A DNA stretch of 64,000 bases from Serratia oryzae (GCF_001976145.1 NZ_MOXD01000003.1:124001-188000), one strand, 5' to 3'; shown: positions 1 to 10,121, counted from the stretch's first letter. The notes: generated by a model from the sequence alone, not told the origin. Program-made: numbers and translations.

Positions 1-297
1 GATTATTTATTTTGAACAAGAAATAATACAAGATGCTATTATTAGCCTGCTTTATAATAACAGCGCTATGGTGCACTTGATTAACTCAAATGACATATCG
101 TGCATGAACCTAAAAATTCACGCATGGCTTTTTTATGGATAACTCTGCTCCCGATATGGATGTTTTATGTTCAACAGGAAATTGACTTGTGCCCCATATT
201 TTACTGAATAGTAACCTAAGGCAGATGGAAAAATGTTGCCGACGCGCAACGCAAAGCGTAAAGATATTCTCAGATCATGACTATGAAATGAATATCA

Positions 298-1056
298 ATG
301 GCACGCACAATTAATCTTAATCCCGGGATCGGGGCATCGGCACACCTAATTCAGCATTCTGGACTGGTGCTTACGTCCCTCTATTTTGAATACACTCACC
401 TGTATCTGATACCGCAAGGCCAGACACGCGTGCGGTGGCAACAAGCGGATGTGGTAGCACATGCCGGTCAATTACTGATCGTCAACAGCAGCCAGACGGT
501 GGATATTCTCAACACCGCTGCGGATAACGGCACCTTCAGTTGCCAACTGCTGATTTACGATCCTTTGCTGTTCAGTACCCTGTTTTGTGCGGTTGATCCC
601 TCACCGCCCGCACCATTCAGTGGCGTCTTGGCGTTAAGCACCTTATCCAAGCGCATTTTTACATAGTTTCGAAGCAACAGCCCAAGCTCTGGCGCTCGAC
701 GCACTTTTCCCACTGGTCATCACTCGTCATAAGATGCTTGAGATTCTGCTCTGGCTGGCCTACCTGGGCATCCGTTTTTACCAAACGAGATCACACGCCT
801 AACGCAACGCGTGCGTCACTGTCTGGCCACCGATCCGCACAGTATCTGGACAGCCGCAAAAGTGGCACAGAGCTTGTCGATGAGTGAAGTGATGCTGCGC
901 CGTAAACTGTCGGCAGAGAATATCACCTTGCGCGACCGGATGATCGATGTACGTATTTCTTTGTTATTGCTCCGCCCATTGTTGGCCTTGCAGAGTAAAC
1001 CGCAGAAGATTCCAGCGGCTGAAGCTAAAATTGCAACTTGTCGACCAAGCATCTAA
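298..1056 (+). pseudogene. Broken AraC-family regulator (GadX-like)
   Basis: Three consecutive reading frames together resemble one AraC-type activator. Frame 1 (298-666) carries a cupin-like N-terminal sensor segment. The next piece, in another frame from about 670 to 800, reads as LVITRHKMLEILLWLAYLGI, typical of the linker before the DNA-binding domain in GadX/AppY-like proteins. The third frame (to 1056) contains the first helix-turn-helix, with WTAAKVAQSLSMSEVMLRRK, and then loses homology before the second helix-turn-helix. At least two frameshifts and a missing C-terminus mean no functional activator is expected. The family assignment is by eye; the exact paralogue is not known. Confidence 0.7.
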
Positions 1057-1927
1057 GGGGTGGCCACCGTAGGTGGCCCTGGATTTTAACTGGATTTAAC
1101 CAATAAAATTGTCAATATGATTAACGCAATCAGCATAATAAAGCTAAAAAAACGCCATCTCATCTCACTTTTTGAACTCATTATATTACCTGCATTAAGA
1201 TATTAAAAAGCACTTTTAATCATTTTCCACTTACCAACTATAGCGCTGCGAAACTTATAAAAACAAACATCTCTCACCTAAAAAACGCTCTCATCTACTA
1301 AAAATGATCTTCCCATATTCTTTTTTCATACTCCTCAAATGATTTCATTTAAAGCATAAACGTTAGCAGATAATTGAAAGGAAGTTAAATCTACCAATAA
1401 TACCTCACCAAGACGCTGAGACGTGAAACGGAGTTGTGTGAACGCTGGCGTGGAAGAAAGAGAAAACCACCCATAACGCGCCTGCTCGACAGGTAATAAC
1501 CCTTAAAAGCCTCCTCAGTTTCACCAACAAGAATTTCCTCAAGGAATAATCTGTGAAAAAAGGTGCTTTTTGGATACTATTTATGGGATGACGATCTCGC
1601 ATCCGTCAGTGTTCCGGGCCCAGCCAAGACGGCTTTACACCCACATGGTGGTAACAAACCGCATATTCTCTTGGCAAAAAGTCTGCGCCCCCTCTCCCGG
1701 CAATCTCATTACATATGTATATTTAATGTTTTCTCATTAAAATCTGTTGAATTATATATATTAATATCGAATTGAAATAACAACAACCATCATATTGGTG
1801 AAGCAAAAATTAAGAAAAATCCTTATAAAAAGTAGGAATGCAATTATTTTCCGGTATTTTAATTGACAGCCAGCTCAATTCGCTCAAGTATTAGATTCAC
1901 TAATCAATTATCATGGAGAGCAGTAAG
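1057..1927. other. Gene-poor AT-rich stretch with one decayed signal-peptide start
   Basis: No convincing intact gene. A GTG at 1553 preceded by AAGGA starts MKKGAFWILFMG and stops at 1591. That looks like the first half of a signal peptide, and the neighbouring frame continues open to about 1775. It may be a small exported protein broken by a frameshift. The two open frames listed here by length alone have no recognisable family features. Confidence 0.4.
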
Positions 1928-2071
1928 ATGGAGTTTTTGGTGGCATCCCTGATGGCCTTGTGTGTGTTTTCCTTCAGGAAACATTCTAATATCATTGACG
2001 CGAAAAAAATTGGGGTCTCGCGCAAGAAGCATCGGCGGCGTTCAAGACACAGAGTTTCTTTAATCTATTAA
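1928..2071 (+). CDS. Possible 47-aa basic small protein
   Basis: An ATG preceded by GGAG (about 9 nt upstream) opens a 47-codon frame. The N-terminus is hydrophobic (MEFLVASLMALCVFSF) and is followed by a strongly basic tail with RKKHRRRSRHR. This could be a signal-anchored small protein or a chance ORF in a decayed region. I do not recognise a family. It lies between the broken AraC gene and the broken fliE, so it may itself be a remnant. Confidence 0.3.
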   Translation: MEFLVASLMALCVFSFRKHSNIIDAKKIGVSRKKHRRRSRHRVSLIY

Positions 2072-2294
2072 TCAGTAAATTGGCATCAATTATCCCCCTT
2101 AACAAAATTTTAAAAACTTTGTTGATCGTTCCCTCAGTTTTGTAGAACGATACCGGCCCAGAGTATGCAAACTAGGCGATATTCGTCATTTTTTCGCGTT
2201 ACAAGCTGAGTTATGGTTGCAACCGCTTGATAACTTGAGCACCAGGGAATGTGTTTAACTATTGTTCAATTAGTATTTTTTTGACGCTTTTTGG

Positions 2295-2607
2295 CTACAC
2301 CGGCATGCTCATAATCTCTTGATAAGCGGCTACCAGCTTATTTCGCACCTGTATACCTAACTGCAGCGAAACCGACGATTTCTGCAAATCGACCATCACG
2401 TCATTCAGGCTGCTTCCCGGCACTCCTAAAGCGAAATCCTGCGCCTGCTGGCGTGCGCTCTGTTGGGTGGAGCTGATTTTACCGAGCGCAATCTTCAATT
2501 CACTGGCAAAGCTGGTATCCAGCGCCAAATTACCGGGTGTCACACCGCCAGCCTGTATCGCCCTGCCCTGCAACTGCTGCCCCCCTTTCAATACCTTAAA
2601 TTGTCAT
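2295..2607 (-). pseudogene. fliE: fliE, flagellar hook-basal body protein, disrupted
   Basis: The C-terminal two thirds match FliE closely ([20 protein letters not shown], then [15 protein letters not shown]). FliE links the MS ring to the rod. The natural ATG is at 2607. From it the frame reads M-T-I-stop-G-I-E, where FliE has M-x-I-Q-G-I-E, so CAA has become TAA at codon 4. A further frame change of net 2 nt lies just after GIER, where the family reads VLQQLQ. Only a TTG-initiated frame from 2591 is open, and it lacks the conserved N-terminus. The gene is therefore probably dead. Orientation relative to fliF is divergent, as in enterobacteria. Confidence 0.85.
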
Positions 2608-2867
2608 AGGACCCCATTTCATTTACGCCATATGTTTCTCTGATGTTGTGCAACCTACCACAGCATTTTCCGGTTAACGCCCTTAATTAGCTGTAAAAAT
2701 TCCGGTTTATCGAGCCACAACTCTTGGCCTTGAGCGCAAACATTGGTATGTCAAAAAAGGGGGCCATTCCTTTTGTGCGCCCGTAAAGAACCGTGTATCA
2801 GGGAGCCAGTTTTGTCACAACACAACGCTAACCATCATACCGAGAATCGGCCAGGCAAGGGACCAGC

Positions 2868-3180
2868 ATGAATGCCTCGACCAATGCCTGCGAACCTCAG
2901 CATAGCGGCCTTCAGGCTATGTGGAGCCGCCTGCGTGCCAACCCGAAAATGCCACTGCCGATCGCCGCCTCTGCGACAATCGCCATTGTGGTAGCGCTGC
3001 TGTTATGGGCGAAAAGCCCGAATTATCAGGTGCTGTATAGCAATCTCAGCGGTTGCGACGGCGGGGCCATTATCACGCAGCTATCGCAGATGAATATCCC
3101 CTACCGATTTACCGAGAACGATTCTGCGCTGCTATTCCCGGCAGAGAAAGTGCACGAAACCCGCTTGCGCCTAGCGTACG
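2868..3180 (+). pseudogene. fliF: fliF 5' fragment (MS-ring protein)
   Basis: The first ~105 codons of FliF are present: a cytoplasmic N-terminus, RLRANPKMPLP, a first membrane helix with ATIAIVVALLLWAKSP, then NYQVLYSNLSGCDGGAIITQ and VHETRLRLA. The reading then runs into unrelated sequence and stops at 3212, against about 560 residues for intact FliF. The sequence directly after about 3180 is an antisense piece of cheA, so a rearrangement with a large deletion removed the rest of fliF and everything that normally follows it. Confidence 0.9.
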
Positions 3181-3189
3181 TGCTCAGGT

Positions 3190-3545
3190 CACCGCACAGA
3201 TTGATCAGTTGATCGGACTTTTCTACCGCCACGCGAATGCTGCCGGATTCGCCCGCCTTGGCGCGGGCTTTCGGGGCTTCTGCCGCAATGGTCAGGAGTA
3301 CGCTACCAGGTGGTGCTTCCGGCTGCGCTTCGCTGAGCGGGCGCGGTGAACGCAATCTGTTCCATTTCCAGCACAAAACACAACACTGCGCTGATCGCCT
3401 CTTCTCTGGCTGAGGTCAGCAACGTGACTTCCAGGCTATTTTCGCTCTGCTGTGGATGTTGGACTTCCCCCAGACTACCCAGTTCTTCCAGCATCAACGG
3501 AATTTCGCTCGGTTTCAGGCCGCTCAGGCAGATACACACGCCCTC
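3190..3545 (-). pseudogene. cheA: cheA internal fragment (P2 and start of P3)
   Basis: CheA is the chemotaxis histidine kinase. One frame holds a P2 (CheY/CheB-binding) domain: [12 protein letters not shown] and [17 protein letters not shown] second frame, after a shift near 3320-3345, holds the beginning of the P3 dimerisation helix, SIRVAVEKSDQLINLCGDL. Homology ends at about 3190 where the fragment abuts the inverted fliF piece. The P1 phosphotransfer domain, the rest of P3, the kinase domain and the CheW-like domain are all absent. Confidence 0.85.
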
Positions 3546-4258
3546 GTCGCTCGCTGCAGTTGACTCCACGATTGGGGGGGCTATGGCCAGAGCCGCTGCG
3601 GACGTACCCTGCTGCTGTGCTTCCAAAGCCAGTTGCCGCAGTACGCCTTCAGGCTGGCCGATTTCCATCGCATTGCTCTCCACATTTTCGTGTTCGATGC
3701 TCTGCTGGATTTCTTTGTTCAAAACCAGGATCGTGATACGCCGGTTAATGGCGTCTTCAGCACCATGCTGCTTCAGGCTCATGGTCGACGCCATGCCGAG
3801 CACCTGCGGCACCTTTCCTTCCGCCAAACCGCCACCGATCAGTTCTCGCCGTGAGGCATTGGCGCGATTGGCTGACAGTTCCCAGTTGCTGTAATAGCGT
3901 TCGCCTGTGGCATAAGGCAGATCGTCAATATGCCCCGCCAGGCTGATCCGGTTCGGCAAGTCCTTCAGCACCGGAGCAATGGCTCGCAGGATATCGCGCC
4001 TATAGCTTTCCACTGCGCACTGCCGGACTTAAACATCGGCCGGTTCTGGCTGTCGATAACTTGGACACGCAGCCCTTCGTCCATCATGTTGATCAGCAAA
4101 TGCGGGCGCAGCGCCTTCAGGCGAGGAGCGGACTCAATCAGTTCATTCAGCTTATAGCGCAGCTTGTTCAACCGCAGCTCTTCCGCCCGTTTTTCAGGTG
4201 AGTCCACCTGTTTACTCACCAATCCATCCTGTTGAGTGGGATCGTCACCGCCACCTAG
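3546..4258 (-). pseudogene. motB: motB, N-terminally deleted, frameshifted, fused to cheA
   Basis: MotB is the flagellar stator subunit that anchors to peptidoglycan. The remnant starts at GGGDDPTQQ (about residue 85 of the family) and covers the OmpA-like domain, with [20 protein letters not shown], then [19 protein letters not shown] and DAINRR. The membrane helix and plug are gone. A 1-nt deletion near 4012 splits the frame between FKSGSAQ and [13 protein letters not shown]. The C-terminal tail then runs without a stop into cheA P2. A short leader (GTG at 4291) may be the first codons of motA, so one deletion probably took most of motA and the start of motB. Confidence 0.88.
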
Positions 4259-4374
4259 GAGCAGCGCAGAGGAATAACATAAACACAGCACGGGCCACTC
4301 CATGGCCCCGGTGTGCCGGGCTCCTGCGTTTTATTGTTTGTTTTTGGTTTCAATAAATCGGCATAGGTGCAGGC

Positions 4375-4959
4375 TCAAACCGCACGCTTAACCTGCTCGT
4401 CCAGCAGTTGAGGAGTAATATCGGTCAGTTGCGGCGAAAGTTTACGTTTTTTTACTGCGCGGGAAGGTGGTTGGCATAAGCTGCAAACAAAGCTGTTAAC
4501 TGGTTGGTAGGCATGGGTAATGAAGATGCCATGACAGCAATTGCAGGCAGAAAGCTGCAACATGCCGCTGTCGACGAAACGTACCAGCGTCCAGGCGCGG
4601 GTCAAAGCCAACAATGGCGCTTTATCTGGCTGTTGTGGACACTGTTCCAGGTACAGACGATAAGCCTTGATCACTACTTCCACTCCCCGACATTGCCCAC
4701 TGTTCAGCAGGAAACGGTAGGCGTTATAAAACATGGATGAGTGAATGTTCTGTTCCCATGTCATAAACCAGTCAGTAGAAAACGGCAGCATGCCTTTAGG
4801 CGGTGGACTGCCACGTAACTCCTTATAAAGTTTGATTAAACGCCCGCGGCTAAGTTGCGTTTCGCTTTCCAGCATTTGCAAACGTGCCCCTAGGGAGATC
4901 AACTCCATAGCGAGTTGAATATCTTTCGCTTCCTGCACAATGCTTTTATCGCTCATCAT
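4375..4959 (-). CDS. flhC: FlhC, flagellar master regulator subunit
   Basis: FlhC forms the FlhD4C2 complex that switches on class II flagellar promoters. The 194-residue frame is full length (E. coli 192). It has the conserved zinc site: Cys residues in [11 protein letters not shown] and [19 protein letters not shown]. No lesion is visible. The start codon overlaps the flhD stop (TGATG), the usual arrangement. It keeps an intact sequence although the flagellar genes immediately downstream are deleted, so any present role may be in the non-flagellar part of the regulon, or the loss may be recent. Confidence 0.96.
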   Translation of the reverse strand: MMSDKSIVQEAKDIQLAMELISLGARLQMLESETQLSRGRLIKLYKELRGSPPPKGMLPFSTDWFMTWEQNIHSSMFYNAYRFLLNSGQCRGVEVVIKAYRLYLEQCPQQPDKAPLLALTRAWTLVRFVDSGMLQLSACNCCHGIFITHAYQPVNSFVCSLCQPPSRAVKKRKLSPQLTDITPQLLDEQVKRAV

Positions 4960-5309
4960 CAGGCCCTTTTCTTTGTCGTGCCACCGCTTTTATCCGGTAG
5001 CCCTTGCAGTAAATGGCTTGATAGCAAAATCCCAGTGTGGATTTGCTGCAGATCGTCCACACGGGACTCTTTGGTCAAACGTTCAATAGTATTGTGATCG
5101 TTGAAACGAAAATGACAGACTAATTGATTGGTCTCTGCCAATTTGACCATTTGCGGCAACGTGAGTTGCGACAAGGCATCGGCCATAGTTTCGTCAATCC
5201 CCAGGCGGAACATTGCAGACGCCTTCTCGTCATTTATCAAACGCTGCGCCAAAAGCAAATATGACAAGTTGATATCATAAATATGTTTAAGTAGTTCAGA
5301 CGTACCCAT
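4959..5309 (-). CDS. flhD: FlhD, flagellar master regulator subunit
   Basis: FlhD is the dimerising, DNA-contacting partner of FlhC. The start is placed at 5309 ([20 protein letters not shown]), which gives 116 residues as in the family; an in-frame upstream start would add 11 unrelated residues. The conserved Cys of the dimer (LVCHFRF) and [14 protein letters not shown] are present. The gene is preceded by a very long AT-rich intergenic region, as is usual for flhDC, whose promoter integrates many regulators including RcsAB and H-NS. Confidence 0.96.
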   Translation of the reverse strand: MGTSELLKHIYDINLSYLLLAQRLINDEKASAMFRLGIDETMADALSQLTLPQMVKLAETNQLVCHFRFNDHNTIERLTKESRVDDLQQIHTGILLSSHLLQGLPDKSGGTTKKRA

Positions 5310-6871
5310 ATTCCCATCCCGACAGACTATGTTTAAAAACATACGCTGGGTGATAAACTTATCGCCCGTGATTTGGGTTTATTCCCGAAGTTGGCAAACA
5401 GATCTCTTCATGTCAACCATGACAATGCTGAAGCCTTACTCCATTAGGGCCGCGTTACTCAGTATTTGGTACGTATATGAACCAATCGGTCTAGATATAC
5501 AGTAACCCCGCTTTATGACACTTTCGTCATAAAACTATTTTACAAATTATTAGGATTATTCCGAATATCGGTATAACTCTACCTCTGAACCTTTAGCATA
5601 CACAACGAGGGCGGTAGGTTATTTTAAAAAAAATGCAATACAAGTCACAAAAATAAAAAATACTTAAGAAAAGCATCAAGATGCGAGCCTGTTTTTTGAA
5701 TCATTGTAGTTCAAAAAGCAACCAAAAGTAAGAAAGAGTCTTAAAAATATTGTTTACTCGCTTAAAAACACACTTTTTTAGATCAGTTCGAACAAACATT
5801 TCTCCAAAGCCAAATAACAGGACGAAAAACCGAAAATTTATAATAAATCCATTAATAACAATTATTTAGATTGAAAAACCCACATAAATATAAAATAACA
5901 CATGTAAATTATAAGGTTTTATCATTTCAAAATTGACGTAATATCCTAAAAAAAACACTGTTTCAATTTCAACCATAGAGCTCCTATCCGATTAGAGATT
6001 GTACTTTATGGTTTTGAACAACAAAACAAAAGCAACATGATGTTTCAAAAATAATGAAAAGTACCATCATCATGACCAGAGTCATCACCAATAGGAGATG
6101 GCTAAAACGGCTATCGTTACAAATTATTAAAATATTAATTTTTTTCTTTCGTAGTTACTCCTTTAATTTATTGTCATTCCAAGCGCGAATTTTTTAGCTT
6201 TCAACTTTATACTTTTGAAAGGCGCTATATAGATAAACCTGACTGCTATTCACCCTGTTTTAATTTTTTCTTATTATAATCCTGCCATTTATCCTCTCAA
6301 AAATAATTTACCTGCTGTTATTTTATTGCCCAAAAGCAGATGACTTTCACTCTAAAGATAAGAAAATTTACTACTGTTTCATGCTTAGGTAAGCGTCTTA
6401 TAAGAGCATATCATCGTTTTCAAACCGCCACTCAGAAGAACAATGAAATCTTAAAGTGTGTTCGACGACTTAAGTCATCAGACCAGGTGCTGGCGCCAAA
6501 GAATATAGTTACTGCAGACCACTAACATTTTGCAACACGGATAGGCACCGTGAGCACCTCGCTGTCTTCCTGCTCCCTCTTGCATGAGTATTGCCATGCT
6601 CAAAATGGCAAAGAAAATAGTTTCCCAACGCGTTCACCTAGGAATATCCCTAATTAATGCTTTGCACGCTCAGGAATATTGCCGATATGGCTGGCACATA
6701 TTATCATTCCCTATGCGCTCACAACGCCATTAGGTTTATTTTGTTGTCGCGTGATTCGTTTGTTCATTTTCTTTGTTTGTGTCCGGCGGCGCATCTCAGC
6801 TCACGGTTACCCCGTAAGCAGGTGATGTTTTTCTTACTGTTTCAAAATAATTAACAGGCTACATTTCAACC
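5310..6871. other. Long AT-rich flhDC upstream region without recognised genes
   Basis: About 1.5 kb of visibly AT-rich sequence separates flhD from the hha-like gene. It holds only short open frames (for example 6340-6525 and 6657-6854) without family features or good ribosome sites. It should contain the flhDC promoter and long leader. AT richness next to an Hha-type gene fits silencing by H-NS, which is an inference. No terminator or RNA gene was recognised. Confidence 0.5.
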
Positions 6872-7087
6872 ATGACCAATACCATCGATTATCTGATGAC
6901 ATTTCGCAAATGCTCAAGTTTGGACAGCTTAGAAAAAGTCTATGACAAGCTTAATTACTCCATCACCAACGATAGCGAAATGAGTAACATGTACCGCGCA
7001 GCCGATCATCGCCGCGCAGAATTGGTGTCAGGAAAGCTATTCGACCTAGGAAAAGTACCGAAGTCACTGTGGGCGCAAGTGCTTTAA
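6872..7087 (+). CDS. Hha/YmoA-family nucleoid modulator
   Basis: The 71-residue protein matches Hha/YmoA throughout: [20 protein letters not shown], then [17 protein letters not shown] and [10 protein letters not shown] (Hha has VPSSVWKFIR-like). These small proteins lack a DNA-binding domain and modify H-NS/StpA filaments to silence AT-rich genes. Hha is usually paired with tomB near acrAB; here no tomB is visible, so this looks like an extra paralogue. Its position next to flhDC suggests it may tune motility or virulence genes, which is not shown by sequence. Confidence 0.88.
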   Translation: MTNTIDYLMTFRKCSSLDSLEKVYDKLNYSITNDSEMSNMYRAADHRRAELVSGKLFDLGKVPKSLWAQVL

Positions 7088-7239
7088 CTGCCCACGATTA
7101 CGCGCGCGCTTCTTTTTATCTTTTATGGCGGATCGTCTTGCCTACCCCAAGATTTGCTGCCGCGCGTGATACGAAACACATTTATTGGGTTGCCAAAGTT
7201 CTACCCTTTAAGCAAATCATCAAGCTACAGGAGTAGAAT

Positions 7240-7659
7240 ATGGGGTACTACAACGTTCTGGTTGCAGTCGCAGTGGCTGCAGACAGTCATCGGCTGGTAG
7301 AAAAAGCCGTGTCGATTGTGCGCCCCTACAATGGCCAAATCACGCTGGTGAGTATGATCGCTAACCCCGAGATCTATAATAATTTTGCTGGCCCGATGTT
7401 CGGCGATCTGCGTGCTTTGATGGAAGAAGAGACGCTGCTGTTTATGGAGGAGTTGCGCTCGCGCACCGATTACCCGATCGACAATACCCGTATTATCCAC
7501 GGTGAATTGGGCGACTGTCTGACTTATGCCAATCAGCGCCAACCCTTTGATCTGGTAATTTGCGGTAACCACAGTGACAGTATGCTGAGCAAAGTGACCT
7601 GTTCCGCTGTGCGTTTTATTAATACCAGCAGGATTGATGTACTGATCATTCCACTATGA
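7240..7659 (+). CDS. uspC: Universal stress protein, UspC type
   Basis: A 139-residue single-domain Usp protein starting 8 nt after AGGAG. The beginning MGYYNVLVAVAVAADSHRLV and end VDVLIIPL-like strand (RIDVLIIPL) are typical of the UspC/UspD/UspA branch, which dimerises and lacks the glycine-rich ATP loop. In E. coli uspC lies next to flhDC, and the same neighbour here supports the name. UspC is linked in E. coli to stress resistance and motility; with the motor genes broken only the stress role would remain. Confidence 0.85.
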   Translation: MGYYNVLVAVAVAADSHRLVEKAVSIVRPYNGQITLVSMIANPEIYNNFAGPMFGDLRALMEEETLLFMEELRSRTDYPIDNTRIIHGELGDCLTYANQRQPFDLVICGNHSDSMLSKVTCSAVRFINTSRIDVLIIPL

Positions 7660-8024
7660 TGAACGGGCAATCGCTGTGTCGCTTCTGACGGCTTACCTTT
7701 ACAATACCCAGGTTTGGGTAACGCTTATTTTATAGTGTAAATTAAGCCATTCTAAATGAGTGAAACTATCCTACAGGCAATAAATAATTGCCAAACGCAA
7801 TCACTCCCCAGAAAATATTAACCTCTTATAGAATAGCTATTCAGCTCATGAAAATGAACAATGCAAAGCCCCCTTCATTAAGTGACATAAAAAATACATA
7901 TTAATTATTTCTCTTTAGAATTAAAGTTTCCTGTTTAGTATATATCCATGCGCACATAACGTTATTTTCTCATACCACATATTGAGTAGACTAAATAACT
8001 CACCCTGCCGTTCAGGAGAATCCA
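7660..8024. other. Intergenic region, no gene seen
   Basis: AT-rich spacer between uspC and the downstream reductase gene. It ends with TCAGGAG, the ribosome site of that gene. No hairpin terminator or small ORF stands out. Confidence 0.4.
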
Positions 8025-9059
8025 ATGTCCCAGCAAACGCGCTATAATCGTCGTTTTGTTTTAGCCTCTCGCCCACATGGCGAACCCGTGGCAGAAAATT
8101 TCCGCCTGGAAACTGTCGAGATACCGCAGCCTGCGGTAGGCCAGTTATTGTTGCGTACCCTCTACCTTTCGCTTGATCCTTATATGCGTGGCCGTATGAG
8201 CGACGCTCCTTCATATGCAGCACCCGTGCAAATCGGGCAGGTTATGGTCGGCGGTACCGTATCCCGCGTCGTTTCATCACAGCATCCTGACTTCAAAACC
8301 GGCGACTGGGTGTTGGGCTACGAGGGTTGGCAAGAGTATGCGCTGTCCGATGGCCAAGGGTTGCGTAATCTGGGCACCAAGCTGAACCACCCTTCCCGGC
8401 TGCTTGGCGTTTTAGGCATGCCAGGCTTTACCGCTTACATGGGGCTGCTGGATATTGGCCAACCACAAGCGGGGGAAACGGTCGTGGTTGCCGCCGCCAG
8501 CGGTGCCGTTGGTTCGGTGGTTGGGCAGATCGCCAAACTGAAAGGCTGCCGCGTAGTAGGCGTTGCCGGTGGTGAAGAAAAATGCCGTTACGTTGTCAAT
8601 GAGCTGGGTTTTGACGCCTGTATCGACCACCGCGCGCCTCAGTTTGCAGCACAGCTGGCCGCCGCCTGCCCACAAGGTATTGACGTTTATTTTGAAAACG
8701 TCGGCGGTGTAGTATTCGATGCGGTTATCCCATTGCTTAATACCAAAGCACGTATTCCAGTCTGTGGCGTCATCGCCCAATACAATGCCACCGAATTACC
8801 GGCTGGCCCAGATCGGTTGCCTCTGCTGCAAAGCCTGATTCTGCGCAAGCGCATCAAGATGCAGGGTTTTATCATCTTCGATGACTATGCCCCACGTTTT
8901 GGCGAATTCTTGCAGCAAATGGAGGAGTGGGTCAGCCAAGGTAAAATCAAATTCCGTGAGGATATCGTCGATGGGCTGGAAAACGCTCCTCAGGCATTCT
9001 TTGGTCTGCTGCAGGGGAAAAACTTCGGCAAGCTGGTGATCCGCGTCGGCAACGAATAA
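8025..9059 (+). CDS. curA: NADP-dependent oxidoreductase, CurA-like
   Basis: Medium-chain dehydrogenase/reductase of the zinc-free CurA/leukotriene B4 12-hydroxydehydrogenase family, 344 residues, the usual length. The N-terminal catalytic fold has LSLDPYMRGRM. The Rossmann part carries AAASGAVGSVVGQIAKLKG, VVGVAGGEEKC and DVYFENVGG, hallmarks of the family. Such enzymes reduce alpha,beta-unsaturated ketones or aldehydes with NADPH (curcumin in E. coli). AGGAG lies 8 nt before ATG. It appears monocistronic and converges with the dioxygenase gene at 9121. Confidence 0.9.
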   Translation: MSQQTRYNRRFVLASRPHGEPVAENFRLETVEIPQPAVGQLLLRTLYLSLDPYMRGRMSDAPSYAAPVQIGQVMVGGTVSRVVSSQHPDFKTGDWVLGYEGWQEYALSDGQGLRNLGTKLNHPSRLLGVLGMPGFTAYMGLLDIGQPQAGETVVVAAASGAVGSVVGQIAKLKGCRVVGVAGGEEKCRYVVNELGFDACIDHRAPQFAAQLAAACPQGIDVYFENVGGVVFDAVIPLLNTKARIPVCGVIAQYNATELPAGPDRLPLLQSLILRKRIKMQGFIIFDDYAPRFGEFLQQMEEWVSQGKIKFREDIVDGLENAPQAFFGLLQGKNFGKLVIRVGNE

Positions 9060-9120
9060 CGATCGGGCTAGGGTGCCCGGCTCACGCTGGCGCCCTTTTC
9101 ATTAGCAAACTCTGTAGTGA

Positions 9121-9963
9121 TCAGATACCAATCTCGGTACGTACATCCAACAGTTCGGGAAAAAAGGTCAGTTCCAAGGCCTTTTTTAAAAAACTGACGC
9201 CGCTGGAGCCACCGGTTCCTGACTTGAATCCGATAATTCTTTCCACCGTTTTCATGTGGCGGAAGCGCCACAGCTGGAAACTTTCTTCAATATCTACCAG
9301 TTTCTCTGCCATTTCGTAGGCTTCCCAATAGGTTTGAGGATTGTTGTAGATCAGCTTGAACACTGGCAACAAATCCGGGTTGCGCTGGTATGGCTGAGTC
9401 CAGTCACGCTCAATGCTCGCCTGTGGAATGGGTAACCCGTGGCGGGAAAGATAAAGCAGGAATTCGTCGTACAAGCTGGGGGCTTCCAGCAGCGTTTTTA
9501 ACGCCGCATATTTTTCTGCATCAGCGCTGAAAACCGCCAACATCGTTGCATTCTTGTTACCCAGCAAAAACTCGATTGAACGATACTGATGGGATTGAAA
9601 ACCAGAAGAGCTGCCAAGTACCTCACGAAATTCTGCATACTCCGAGGGTGTCAACGTTTCTAATACCGCCCACTGCTCAAACAACAGGCGCTGGATCTGC
9701 TTTACCCTGGCCAGAATCTTAAAGCAATGGCTAAGTTGATCCTGCTGAACAAGAAGCCGCGCGGCCTGCAATTCGTGCAGCATCAATTTCATCCATAATT
9801 CCGACGTTTGATGCTGCACGATAAACAGCATCTCATCATGATGCTGAGGGTTGGAAAGAGGTTGTTGGCAGACCAGTAACCGATCCAGGCACAGGTAATC
9901 ACCGTAACTCATACGTTTAGAAAAATCGGTGACGATAGTGTCCTCTAATTCCCGCTGATTCAT
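9121..9963 (-). CDS. kynA: Tryptophan 2,3-dioxygenase
   Basis: Haem enzyme that opens the indole ring of L-tryptophan to N-formylkynurenine, first step of the kynurenine route. The 280-residue protein has the family landmarks: [19 protein letters not shown] (distal His and substrate contacts), [17 protein letters not shown], and the proximal haem ligand region [19 protein letters not shown] followed by GTGGSSGV. A strong ribosome site (GGGAGAGAAAAG) precedes the ATG. No kynurenine hydrolase or formamidase gene is adjacent, but a probable formamidase, aminotransferase and permease lie at 45.7-49.6 kb. Confidence 0.95.
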   Translation of the reverse strand: MNQRELEDTIVTDFSKRMSYGDYLCLDRLLVCQQPLSNPQHHDEMLFIVQHQTSELWMKLMLHELQAARLLVQQDQLSHCFKILARVKQIQRLLFEQWAVLETLTPSEYAEFREVLGSSSGFQSHQYRSIEFLLGNKNATMLAVFSADAEKYAALKTLLEAPSLYDEFLLYLSRHGLPIPQASIERDWTQPYQRNPDLLPVFKLIYNNPQTYWEAYEMAEKLVDIEESFQLWRFRHMKTVERIIGFKSGTGGSSGVSFLKKALELTFFPELLDVRTEIGI

Positions 9964-10121
9964 CTTTTCTCTCCCGGCGCTCCGTTCTGGGGAAACGCGC
10001 TGCTGGTTGGCAAAATGAGAGAAAACAATAGTTCATTTACGTAACAAATAGGCAACAATTAACCAAAGATGTTCTGCAGATCACATGCCTGCCTCTTCCA
10101 CGCATCAAACCCACCGTACCT

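Noticed and set aside
6340..6854. Two 61-65-aa open frames upstream of the hha-like gene
   Set aside because: No ribosome sites or family features; composition follows the AT-rich surroundings.
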